DNA from: Pezizomycotina sp. ARF18
Taxonomy: Eukaryota; Ascomycota
Reading direction: 5' to 3'
NCBI GenBank assembly: GCA_002224055.1
Contig: AZLU01000018.1
Location: 91,147-155,146, forward strand
DNA length: 64,000 bases
Shown here: one piece after another, positions 11,241 through 23,093 of the stretch
Layout: every line of letters begins with the position of its first letter
Position numbering within the stretch: the first letter of the stretch is position 1
Notes under the pieces: generated by a model
Told to the model about the DNA's origin: nothing
Seen by the model: only the letters and a program-made list of their open reading frames with translations
The model's database searches: none
Program-made: the position numbers and the translations under genes

Positions 11241-14200
11241 ATGATGGAAGGTCTCGAGTATGGCGGCAATGCCTTGATGGACCTGCCGCCACAGCATCAC
11301 CCCCATCCGCAAGCACAGGGACCTCCAGTGCCGCAGCAGGGGCGTCGCAGTGCGCCGACTAACGGGCAGTACTACAACCCACCGAACCTTTCGCAAACCA
11401 ATCCCCCACCTATCATATCTCTCGCATCACCAGCACCGTCCAACCACAGCAACAACCACCGCCGCCTCAATCGCGCCCTCAGCAGCCGGCGTACTACTAC
11501 GATCACAACGGCCAGCCTTACCTGGTCCAATACAACCAGCAAGACCCCACAAGCAGCTCCAGTCGCCAGTCCCCCATCAAACTATCATCTCCCCTCAGAA
11601 CGAGCCCGTCTACCCGTCGCATCAGCCAGATGCCGGGTTTTACGACCCTTCATACCCTCAGGATGTTAACGGCCAGCCATACGACAGATTCGAGCAACCT
11701 TATGCTCGATCGGAGTCGCCAATGCAGAACGCTGCTTCAATGCAATTGCAACAACAGCACCATGAGTACCAGCAGCAGCAGCAATTACGCCAGCCGCCAC
11801 CACCACAGATGCAACCCCAGCAGCAGCAGCAGCAACCGCCACAACCTCCTCCAGCCCAACAGGCTCCTCCGGCAGTGCCGTCTCCCGTCCCTACGCCGCA
11901 GCCACCTGCAAAAGCAACGAAAGCTGAGCCAAAGACAAGGCAAAAGAAGCCAACCAAGAAACAGCTTCTAGCTCAACAGAAGGCCGAAAAGGAAGCGCAA
12001 GAACAGGCGCAGAAGCAAGCTGCTGAGCAACAACGACAGCTGGAGCTTCAGAAGCAACAAGAGCTCCAGAAGCAACAAGAACTTCAGAAGCAACAGGAAC
12101 TACAAAGGCAACAGGAACTTCAAAGGCAACAGGAAGTACAAAGGCAACAGGAACTACAAAGGCAACAGGAACTTCAAAGGCAACAAGAGCTTCAAAAAAG
12201 CAAGAACTGCAGAAACAACAAGAATTGCAGAAACAGCAGGAGCTGCAAAAGCAACAGCAACTACAACAGCTTCAGCTACAACGGCAACATCAACTCCAGT
12301 TGCAACGGCAACAGCAGCTTCAGGCGCAGCAACAGCAGCAACAACAACAACCACAGCCTCAGCACCTACGACAACCTCCATCACAACCTTCTCCTCACAT
12401 GCAGCATCAACTTCACCTCATATACAGCACCAGCCCTCACCGCACATCCAGCATCAGCCATCACCTCAGCTACAGCACCAGCAGCCAAGGCAACTGCAAC
12501 CTCAGCCTCCGGCACAATCGCAAGCTCACTATGAGCTAATGCAGCAACAACAAATGGCTCAGCAACAGCGGTTTGCCCAAGAGCAACAGGCTCGGCTGCA
12601 AGCCCAAGCTCGGACGATCCAATCTCAACCGTCACCTGTTCCGCAGCAAATGGGAAACCATCAAGGACCAACGCAACAATACTCGCCTCAGCCTATGAGC
12701 CAGACGCAGTCGTTCCAGGGTGCTTCCCCCCAAAGCCAACACTCGTACGGCGCGCAGATGTCCCCACAGGCCATGTCGTCCCAGAACATGCCGTCTCCGC
12801 AGCAAAATTGGGAAGGCCGGTGGTGCAGGATCGCTTTGCTGTTGAGATTCCCGTCACTCATGGTCACCCTGCTCCGCCTTCCAAGGGATCTGTTTCTTCG
12901 ACCTCGTCGCAGCTCTCTACAGTTCCTCAGAAGCGTCGACAATCTCAGAATGCTGAAGGCAACGCTGCTCCGCCTCCGCCGTCTCGTGGCAAGGCCATGA
13001 AGGGAGCACCGTGGGCTACCATTGAAGATGGTGTCGAGATCACAATGTCTATCGGGCAGGATGGTAAGAATATTGCGCAGATCACTCCGGTCAATAAGTC
13101 TGCACACCCGCCAGCCATCTTCCGAGGACCGCCTGCTCCATCAATGCAACAGTATGTTCCTCCACAACCTGCCCCTCCACAACCCGCTCCGCAACCCCAG
13201 GTTTCTGCAACCGCTCCCGTTCCGCCTCGGCTGCATTCTCTGGTCCTCCCACGCCACCTACTCAATACCAACCACCTGCCAAGGTTATTCCGTCCCCGAA
13301 GTTCGCCGTCGTTGTGCCTCAATTCCGCCCAGAACGAAACCCGAACCGAAGTCTGAGCCAAAACCGGAACCGAAGAAAGTCAAAGCTCCACGTGCTACCC
13401 AAGCACGCGCCGAGAAGCCTCCTCCGTCACTTCGAGATCGCATTATAGCTACTTGTGCAGACGAAAGTCAATCGTTGGCGCAGGTCAATAAGGCTATCTG
13501 GGAGGAGATGGAGAGAATTGGCGCTGATGACTCGAAGAGCGAGGACGAGGAAGACGCAATCAAGATAGAGCTCCTCAAGGCTCTCATTGACGGTGGCGAC
13601 AAGGACATCTTCAAGAAGTTTTCGGAAACCCGCCATGTTATCGGCCGTGTCAGAACCTGGATCGTTTCGGGGTGGAAGAAGAGTATCAAGAACGAAGTCG
13701 TGTTGTACGGTCTTAGGGTAAGTCTCTGAAATTAATATTTATATATTTGTTGATCTCTAAGTTACTAACTTGTGAAAATGTCTAGTTCTTGTCGAGACTA
13801 TTTCTAAGCAACAAGATCCTCGAAGAGATAAAGCTCGTCAAGGTCTTGTCAGTTATCAGGAAAAAGTCCGAGCAACGCGATATCTTGGAGGCGATAGACA
13901 TGATTGAACGCAGGGCTCAGCGCCTCAGCGAAAAGGAAGCAGCCAAACAGAAGGCGGCCGAAACCAAGGAAAAGGAAGCTAAAGAGGTTGCTATCAAAGC
14001 CCAAAAGGCGGCGGGCTCCAAGAGGAAAGATACAGAGGAATCGAGACATCAGCGAATAAGAGGCAGGCAGCAAGCTCTCTAAACAATTTCTGATCGACCG
14101 CAAACCGCAGCAGTCGAGGCCTCCAAGCCAGCAAAGATTCTCACTCAAACTAAGCTTACGGCAACGGCCAGAAGCCTGCTTCGGTAGGAGCTGCTGCGAA

Positions 14201-15948
14201 ACCGGCAGCTGCCACGTCGAAAGTCAACACGACCACTACCAACAATCGGCGGCGACTGCGTCGAAGCCACTGGTAATTCGAGTTCGTTTTTCTCAAACCT
14301 CGGAAAGCCTACCGCCGCCGCTGCCAAGTCGGAGCCAGCACAAGCCAGAGTTCGGGATTTTCTTCCATATTCGACCAGCTTAAGGAACGCGAGGCCGCAG
14401 AGCAAGCGAAGAAAGGATTGAGGGCACTCAAAAGGAGGAGGCGCCGGTTAAACCTAAGAAGAAGAAATCGTTAGATGGAAGCCCGACAATGATCTGCTTG
14501 ATATTCAAATCTTCGAATCGATCGATCCAGAGGGCGAATACTACGGCGGTGGTTGGAACACCGTCGGTCTGGATGCCATGAAGGCGCTGCGCTTAAGCAC
14601 CGATATTCCGAAGATGATGACTTTGAGATCGATTGGTACACACCTTTGGCGATACTTTCTACTCTGAATCCGAATGAGGCGCATTCCATTGGCTTCAAGC
14701 GCGGTGGAGAGAGGAAGGCGGACAGCGAAGAAGCTAGGATTCAGGAAGAGAGGGAGATGAAAGTTCTTTCTGTCCATTATTATTCGCTCAGCGACATTCC
14801 TCCGACTCCCCAAGAGCCGGCTCCGGGTAACGAAGGCGAATTTAACGTTACGAAGCCCATCCCATTCCAGAGCGACTACCGTAGGGGAATCAAGGATATG
14901 CAGCGGGAGGTTTTCAATACTCCCGCCCCAGCCGCTCCTCAAGCTCCTACCGTGGATCTTTCCTCAATCCTTTCTGTCTTCCAGCAGCCCCGAAGCCCGA
15001 ACCGCAACCCAGTCTGGACGGATGCGTCTTCATTCTGTCCAACCTTGCACAGCTTACGCAGCTGTACAACCCACAGCCGGCGCCACCGCACCGCAGCCCG
15101 CAGCGCCCGCGCCTGCTCCACAACCAGCTTTCCAGCTTCCGCAAACCTCTCAAGCCCCGCCGTCCCGGATCCGAACGACCTCCAGAACATTCTCGCAAAA
15201 CTGGCCGCTGGAAATGGTAGCAACATTCCACTCCCACCCCGCCACCACCGCCCTTGTTCCCACCGCCACCAACTGGTCAAGGTTTACCTTCGCAGCAAGA
15301 CCTCAGTGCCCTGCTGCTCCAAGCCCTGGGACAGGTCCCACCACCGCAACAAGCGAATTCTAACCAAGCGGCCAACCTACCGGATATCATAGCACGATTA
15401 GCCGTAGGTCAAAATGGCGGTGACAACAGCTTCAACGCACCTAATCCGCACGACGGCGGGAGCTGGGGAAACAACGACAACCGCTACGACAATTACGGTA
15501 ACGGCGATAACAACCGCAACGATGACTACTCAGGCAGGGACCGCGATAACAATAACGGCGGCGGCAAGAAAAACTTCAAGGATAAGGATAGGGGTTCTTG
15601 GAAGCACAAGAACAAGCAGGTAAGCTCAATTTCCGCTCTAAACATACTGAGATAATAAGCGCTAACATTCCTCCGTTTTTGCAGAACAAAAGGAACATGG
15701 TCACCATCCTTACAAACAGGCACGAAAGTCTGCAACTTCTGGCTCAACGGCAACTGCAAGAAGGGACCCGACTGCACGTTCTTACACGAAGACCCCTCAG
15801 GAAACGGCGGCGGTGGTGGGGCGGCCGCGACCGCGGCGAGAAGTTCGGCAAGAAATTCAAGAAGCGCGGCTACGGACACGGCGGTGCCGGCAGCGCTGCT
15901 GACGGTGCCGTACAGGAAGACAACTGGGGCCAGGATATGGAGTACTAA
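11241..15948 (+). CDS. PNUTS/Ppn1-like PP1-targeting protein: TFIIS-N-like, RVxF-like, CCCH finger
   Basis: A long Gln/Pro-rich N-terminal half contains near-perfect QQELQ/QRQQELQ repeats (about 12040-12330). It is followed by a basic linker and an all-helical TFIIS-N/LW-like region (LRDRIIATCADESQSLAQVN to WKKSIKNEVVLYGL, then FLSRLFLSNKILEEIKLVKV). A Lys/Glu coiled coil follows. Near 14460-14520 KKKKS(V)RWKPDNDLLDIQIFE resembles the PP1-binding RVxF site of PNUTS, then a Pro/Asn/Gly-rich tail and a CCCH finger, CNFWLNGNCKKGPDCTFLH (about 15730-15785; C-x7-C-x5-C-x3-H). The end is basic/Gly-rich, stop 15946-15948. Introns at about 13721-13785 and 15620-15684. PNUTS-type proteins bring PP1 to 3'-end and termination machinery. 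Frame slips are frequent; one removes a G inside the RVxF site (14469-14471), another a G just before the finger. Domain order matches metazoan PNUTS; subtype is inference. Confidence 0.7.
12040..12330 (+). repeat. Coding QQELQ-type glutamine repeat
   Basis: An approximately 15-18-nt unit (AGGCAACAGGAACTT-like) is repeated many times in tandem, encoding Q-R/K-Q-Q-E-L/V. It lies inside the PNUTS-like gene and changes frame near 12195, as expected where repeat length or base calling is unstable. Confidence 0.8.
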
Positions 15949-17379
15949 CGAACTCTGCCCTCGTCGACATTTCATGCGATACCCTATTCGATCCGCCGAT
16001 ATATTACTTATCGACCCATCTATTACCACTCTAGATTTCTTCTGGTCATTGATAATACTTTTCTCTCTTACATTATATTCACTTTTAACCCACTGTACAT
16101 TATTCTTTCACTCTGTATACTAGCCTTTCCTTGACCCCTTTTTGTTTTCTATTCTGGAGTTCTGGGAAACTTTTGTTTTACGATGTTTTTTTTTATCAAC
16201 ATACACTATTACTAGTATTATTTACATATTTCGGGGTATTCATCCTTAATTAGCTTCAGTACTACTTATGTTTCCAGGATTACTGGTGTTCATTTTCCTT
16301 TTTTCTCTTACCCACCACTATTCTTCATCATCTCATCGTTGGCGTCCTACCTCTTTTCTTTACACACATATATACATACTCCAACCCACGACCGGCGTTC
16401 TTTTTTTCTATTTTTTATTTCTTTAAAAGTTGTTTCTTCTCGAAACCGGTGGTCACTATACATATATTATTATCCACACCATAAACCTACAATCCATACA
16501 TACCTGCACGGCGCAAATGTTTACCGTTTTCCACCTTACTGTTTTATTCTCCTCTACTATATTGTACCTCTCATAGGCTTTGTATTTTCTGATAGTATTA
16601 AATTCTATCGAATATACCTACTTTCCTCTACAATCTTTCCCTTTTTTTTTTTTGTTTTTTTATAGGTAGCTTGATGGCGAATTGACGTTAATATCATTAT
16701 CACTATTTTACGATAGGGAGCTTTTTCTGTTCATTTTTTTTAAGACATGTTCCTGTCCCTTTTTTTAAGTAGTAGTTTAGTACCACTCGTCCGACAATGG
16801 GTTAGGTAGAATGTAGCTAGTTTAAAGAAGGCATCTTGGAATATTAAAGGATAATAATTTACATTAAATACATATTTCCAAAAAGTCTGACATATGTGTG
16901 GTAATAAATAACCGTGTTAAGTGATATGGTGTAAGCTATCTCCGTGATAGAATTTGTCATGGTTGAAATATATCGCTCCTTGAGAAACTTATATAGTCTT
17001 ATGTCTTAAGTAGATTTTATAAGTCGTGAGTAGTGAGCCGGGTTTTGAATACAAAAATGGTTTATACGTTAATTGACAAAGGAAAGAAATGAATAAAATA
17101 TGCATTTGATGCTTCATCGTAGATGTAAATATAGCGTGAAATCCGACTAAACCTCAAAAGGTAGCTACAGTACAATAACTATGAATTTGGTTGACTGAAA
17201 TGATATCAGGCAGATTGACCCCGACCTCTTCGAAGAATTAATGTTTATGAGGCGAGGGAAACGATAGGAAGGGGATATATATCAGTAAACCAGAACAAAA
17301 GGTTTATTGTCCTAAGCTTCGCGTGCCATCAAAACCTAGATTTACACCCCATTTGTTGAAAGCTCTCCAGTTTTCTGTT

Positions 17380-18900
17380 TTTTTATCATGTAGTAGCATT
17401 AACCGGTCGAGTGTTCCGTTTATCATGCAGTGGTCGAGAGCAGGGAAGTGTTCATGTGTGTGATATTGCCTGGCGTTTTCTCTAATTTGGTGTTTTTTTT
17501 GTATTTAATTATCCCTATTTCCGCGGGCGCTTATAGTCTGTGGAGATGTGGGTGGGGGTTTTCCGCAGAGCCTTTTGAGTTACATTATCTTATGGTATAT
17601 CCGCAAGGTTCTTGCATTTTCATATGAAAATTTGGTTGAGAGCGTAAAGTGATTTTTATCCGGCAGATTGATTCTTAACGTCTTTTGCGTAGATATCAGA
17701 TAAAACGAAAAAAAATATATTGAAAAAATATCAATCAATCAGCGAAGATGGTTTTTTTTGGTTGTCTTCTGTATATCCTGGAGGAATCCATCCTCTTTTT
17801 CTTTTCGTGTAAACTCTAGAAGCTATCTTTTGTATCGCGATCACGTACTTTAAGAGAATTGCCGTCTACTCTAGAATTATGTTCGCCTTGCGCAGTCTGT
17901 TTGTTTTATCAGATAGTTTGCACACAACACTAGGGATCTCGAGCATGCCCGTGGTTAGTTTTTTATCTTAGGAAGGACGTAAACGGCTGTTTAAGGTATC
18001 GCTTCTCGAATCTGAACTTTTTTGATTTTTCCAGTGACGTGTATTGGGATTATACCATATTATTTAGTGTGTAGTGTGATATGACGATATATCTTTCCTG
18101 ACAGCGGTTTCTGCAAATCCTTTTGATTACAGCTATATGAGGTATTCATGCAACATTGCATTTCATGGTTTTTATCAGCAGCCACGCTTAATTACTTTGT
18201 TATAACGTTATACTGCCAAAGCTACAACACTAGTTATCTTCAATAGTCTATATGATGGTTGGCGACCGTTTTTTTCGTTTGGATCTTCTGAAGTCTTTAT
18301 CAACCGATGCTCGAGTTTTAGTCTTAGCATGATTAGTGGAAGAATTATATCGGCTTTGGTGTTCAGTCTTTGATACTAGCTCCGCCATTATAGGTCGGAG
18401 AAAGCTTACCGTTATCAGATATCACATGCGCCCCAAAGGGGTAGAAGTGTGTGGGTTAGTTTCGTGAAAAGCGTATGACACGGTGTTTCTTTGATCCAAG
18501 AAATGCAATATCATTTATACGCGGAGAGCCTTTTTGTGCGTGTATTGGAGTTATGTATGCCATTTTTCGTGTAGTGTGTGTTGTCATATAATGATATCCC
18601 ACTACTTCTCTGTTTTTTCCCCAGTAAAAACATCAAGTACGACTAATCGTTGCATTTTTATGGGTACTTTTTATCATCAGAAGGGGAGGAGTCTTGCTAT
18701 TGCCTTATGCCACCAAAACGACTTTTAATCGCTTTTTATGACGTGCGCATGTTGCGTCGGTCATAGTTTTGGATTTTTTTTCTGGCTTTTTTTTTATCGC
18801 CTAGTGTTCGAGTTATCTTGGTCAGTCGAAAAATATCGGGTAGGTGTTTAGCAACGGTGTCCATTGTAATATTGGCGAAATAGCTTGCTAAGTTGAATAT
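17380..18900. repeat. Diverged tandem repeat, period about 500 bp
   Basis: Matching words recur in the same order at nearly constant offset. TTATCAGATA occurs at 17906 and 18412, GTGTATTGG at 18039 and 18540, TTGCATTT at 18156 and 18650, TTTTTATC at 18169 and 18668, and TCGAGTT at 18311 and 18808. Offsets are 494-506. GTGG(G)TTAGTTT and a GTGTAGTGTG block also pair. A weaker earlier unit shares TTGCATTT at 17612, TTTTTATC at 17653 and TCGAGTG at 17407. The copies are heavily diverged, so the duplication is old or the element fast-evolving. No coding potential seen. Confidence 0.6.
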
Positions 18901-21525
18901 CATATTCACGGGGTAGTTGATGGTGCAGGTGTCGTGAGAACTTATGATACCGACGTTGATGTGCTGGAGGGGGTGTGGTATAACTTTTCTGTGGTTCTTT
19001 GCGAAGGTTTTATACGTAAGAGGCGGCCGAGGCCTTTTCCTATGCTTCCGAGGAAAGAACGAGTGTTTTGAGGTTTACGGAACGAGATTATGAAGTGCGG
19101 CGACTTCCCCGAAGCCAACATTTCTGTGACAGGTGAAGTTGTGTTTCGAGCAATAGACGATGTGCGGGCTTCTATGCTGCGCCTGCTGTGGCACACTGGA
19201 GCACTTTTTATCGTTTGTAGAGTGGCTTTCGCCGTTACGATTGGCTGTCATTGGTTCCTAGAGGTGTGAAATTGTAGACTTGTGTATTATAGCACGTTTT
19301 TCCGAAGGTCGCGGAGGTATTTAGACTCTACTCTACTCTACTCTAGCTTATGTCGTTAAAAGGTGATCGGTGTTTGCGAAGATTGTATGACGGGACCAGG
19401 ATGTCAAGGTTTCTTCCACCTAATTAGTCTTTTACAATCGTGAATAGCTATGCGCGGACAATGCATTTTTTTGGGGAAAACAAAAGTGTAGGTTCTATAA
19501 TAATACTCTGGCCGGACGGTTGAAGATGGCGACAAAAAGTCTTCCCGTCTATGTCTTCTTGTTTTTGAATTCTCCTACGCCGTCAAAGAGCTTGCTTACA
19601 TGAACTGGTGTCGTTTTTCTTGAATACTTTATTTATTCAAACAACAATATAATTTTTTGCGCAAAATGTTTCGAATTTTCTCTATATGACCTTGTCTTGA
19701 GACGTTTAGGTAATAGTCATCTAGAGATCTGGTATTGGTTCTGGGAGGTTTACATGTGGATTTTTAGTGCGTCCGCCGCGTTATAATATCCAATCAGAAC
19801 GGTCGCTGAACTTCAATTGCTCAACATGGCTTTGTATACGTGAGCGTCGGGGGAAAATATTTGAGCTTAGGCTCTGTCTCGTGTAGGTAGGTAGTAGGAT
19901 TTTTATCATCCCTGTCCTTCCTCGTACCTGTGCTGGATTTATGCTGTGAGCGGTTGGGCGTTTGTCAATATATGCTGAGGAGAAGCTCATCTACTATAAA
20001 CGTTGGCAAGAATGTTCGGTTTTTATATTTCTTGCCCCTTCACGTTTAAAGGAAAGTCATCACAGGAAATCGCGTCTAGTCACGGCTACAATTCCCTGAC
20101 GATTAATACGAAATTATAGGAATAAGATATTTGTCAATTTTTGGATCGGCGTCTTTTAAAGTATATAACTTGTAGTTGTGCATGTGCATTTTCCGGATGC
20201 TTCCTGGATACTTTTAAGAGAGGATTTTATATAGGATGTACTGCCTGCAAGAATTTCCACTTGTTTAACCTGTGCCTATGATGCATGCCTGATCGACGAA
20301 GGATTCTGCATGAAGGTCTCCGTTAATCTCTTGAGAAGGTCTTGGTATAGGGGTCTGGACTACAACCATTCGTTGGTAAAAGTAGATCTTTCACTATTAT
20401 ACGTCGTTTTGGGCTACGAGGTCAAATATCCCGAGTTTGTACTCTAAGGAAGTGGCATTTAGGCTACCATTGCTTATGTGCTTCGGCCCTGCCAGCCCGT
20501 AAAAGAGTGAAATATCCCTTGTGTGTTATTTGAGAATTTTCGACGACAGACTGGAAATGCTTTTCCTATACTTCCAATTGTACCATCTTACAAACAAAGA
20601 TATTTTCGTCATTTACAGAATATGGGGTTTTTTTTTTCGGATATCTTTTTGGACTCCTACGTTTATAGTTCTTTGGGATAAAATAATGAGGTTGCTATGG
20701 GGCTTCTAAATGCTACGAGAGCTCTTATTATAACTACGGGGGAAGTTTTCTTCTTTTGTGTTGAAGTATGTATCATAGAGGTTTCGAGGTCTCAAGTTGC
20801 GCGTTATAGCTCTAGCATTAATCTTTCCATGATTTTGGCTACTTGCTCTATATAGCTCTGCTTCGTTATACTGTCGCGCGGATAGACCCCGTGTAGCAAT
20901 ATGATCTCCCTCGCTGTGTTCCTGTAACCTTCCAGTCTCATATCACTTGTTTCTCCCTACACACGGCTTCTACGATTCGCTGTCCGTAGTTTTGTCTGTA
21001 AGTTTTGTGTCTTCGGTGACATTGATCAAGGGTTTATACTCTGTGATGGCTACGGCAGATACTTGCAAGTCTCTATCCATGTCATCGACGATCTTCCTGA
21101 TTAAGTGTATTTTTCATCCGCGCGTCTACTCTACGATAACGGGTTATCCGAGAAACAGTCGAGGTTGAGGGTAGTCAACGTGGCCTTCGTTTTATATCCG
21201 AACCCCCATTTCACAGCTAGTCAACGCGGGGATTATGTCTTCTTTATCTAAACGATGGCTCTCGCTAAGTATCATGCTCTACTGGGATGTCACCATCGTC
21301 TTCGAGCCGTTATTTTATTATCATCGTCATTTCTGGGATGAACTTTTTATACCGACTCTTCAAACAGCACTAATAGCATCCTCGTTCAACTTAGCCTTTT
21401 CCCTATCGCGTGGTCATCAAGCTTTAGGCTCTGTCAATTGTTTTCACACAAACAAGTTGACGGTAGTTTTGGCTTAAATACTGTCTAAGCATCATATCTC
21501 GCAGTCGCATATACATTCATTCCTC

Positions 21526-21552
21526 ATTTTTTTTTTTTTTTTTTTTTTTTTT
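21526..21552. repeat. Poly-T tract
   Basis: About 27 T in a row with no interruption, in the gene desert. Confidence 0.85.
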
Positions 21553-22592
21553 GGAAAAGTTGGGTTAGCTTATTACCACCATCTACATCAAACCATTTTT
21601 TTTTTTGGTGACATAAACGGTTTAGTATCGCTTGTTCTCGTAGATGGTCAATAGTCGGTGTCGGTTATTATATTATTATACGTCATTTAGGTATGTTGAC
21701 TATATCTGAAGAAATCGACGTATGGGCCGAATAATATAATCCTTGTGGACTTAATTCGTAAATTGATTGTTCGATAGATTATCGTGAGACCGCTTCCTGG
21801 CTTCGTCGATATAACAGCTTCTCCAGCTTTTGTGCTTCTACGTTGTGAAGATGCTTCCGATCTCATGCTAAAACTATCGTGTGATTGTGTTTACCTCGAT
21901 TTTTAGAGACACTCCGAATCCCGCCGTATTTGTAGCCTCTGGATTTCGAGGGCCAAGACCGACGGAGTCATGAGATTGGACAATATATATTGAAACCCTC
22001 AAGTAACGATATAACTTAATAAGAGGTGTAGACATTACAATAAGGTATAAAGTTATACTGAGCTTAGGTTAAAGAGCCATGGAAAAGCTATTTTTCCTAA
22101 TTTATATCTCCAGGACATGAAGGATGAACGATGAAAGATCTAGTTCAGAATTTCTTTGATATTATATAATTTACACTCAGGTAGTGAAACGTTAGCCCTC
22201 CACTAATCCAGTTCCTCTTAGGTTTACCATTGGTAATCGTATGATTTGGCATTTAATGGGAGATTTTATATAAAGACGGTCAATCTGTCATTGAATTGAA
22301 GTCATTCTATGAGTAATACAGATAGATCAAAAGCAACAAACTAGATAAACATAGCGAAATGAGATAATTGGCCAATGCTAAAAGGCGAGAGTATGTAAGA
22401 CAAAAAAAAGAAAAAGAAAAGAAAAAGACAAAATGTTCTATAGAAGGATTGGCGATCTAATGAAGAGGTCTAAATATCTATTTCCATGCATGTACTAATC
22501 GTATGAAACTCTATAACCCGCAAAACAATAGTCTAATGGGAATTCTCGATCTAATGCTTCGTTACCGATCGATTGAACGATGGTTATCCGCT

Positions 22593-23093
22593 TTAAGAGC
22601 TCTTAGACTTGCAGCCACCGGCGTGGAAGGTCAAGGTGGAGTTTCCAGAAACTGGAGAAGAGAGCGCGAAGGTCGGGGTTCCAGCAGAGCAACCGCTATC
22701 GTGGTAGAGGACGCAGTTGCAGTAGTCATCCCTAGGAAACATTGTTAGCTACAATTTTACTTTGAAATACAAAACATGGCAAGAGAAGAACTTACATGAA
22801 CCAGCAGCGCAAGTGGCATCGTTGACGCAAGTAGCGCAGCAGTGCCAAGGGCCGAGGGTGACGTGGCTAGTAGTGGTGAGCGGCCCGTTAGAACCGCTGC
22901 TGATAGAGCCGTAAGATGGGAAGTCCTTGTCATCGGCCTTGGTGCAGACGGAAGGCATGCTAACACCACCATCAGTGCCAGAGTTGGGGTTCTGCCAGCA
23001 CTTGTTGATATCGCTGTTACGGCGCTCGATGGGGTTAGCAGCGACGAAGGTGGCGATGGCGACGAAGGTAGAGATGAGAGTAGCGGCGTGCAT
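22593..23093 (-). CDS. Small cysteine-rich secreted protein
   Basis: The protein starts MHAATLISTFVAIATFVAAN, a clear signal peptide with a likely cleavage before or after NPIERR. The mature part carries Cys in patterns such as KCWQNPNS, SVCTKAD and HCCATCVNDATCAAGSC. Exon 1 ends at a GTAAGT donor (22795). After a roughly 65-nt intron ending CCTAG, exon 2 reads DDYCNCVLYHDSGCSAGTP and ends GGCKSKSS with TAA at 22593-22595. The Cys-dense exon 2 frame is convincing, but the junction as written is one base out of phase, so a base slip is likely there. About 150 residues in total. Fungal proteins of this build are often surface or effector-like; no family or activity can be named. Upstream (23100-23280) shows TATA-like DNA (TATATA at about 23254). 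Confidence 0.7.

Larger units (their letters stand above)
15949..22592. other. 6.6-kb gene desert
   Basis: No supported protein gene on either strand; all frames are short and interrupted. The first few hundred bases are the T-rich 3' flank of the PNUTS-like gene. From about 17.3 kb the plus strand is T/G-rich, with TTTTTATC-type words recurring, and 17.4-18.9 kb holds a diverged tandem repeat listed separately. A poly-T run lies at about 21526-21552. A non-coding transcript or an eroded mobile element are both possible; I see no terminal repeats and no known domain. Confidence 0.5.
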
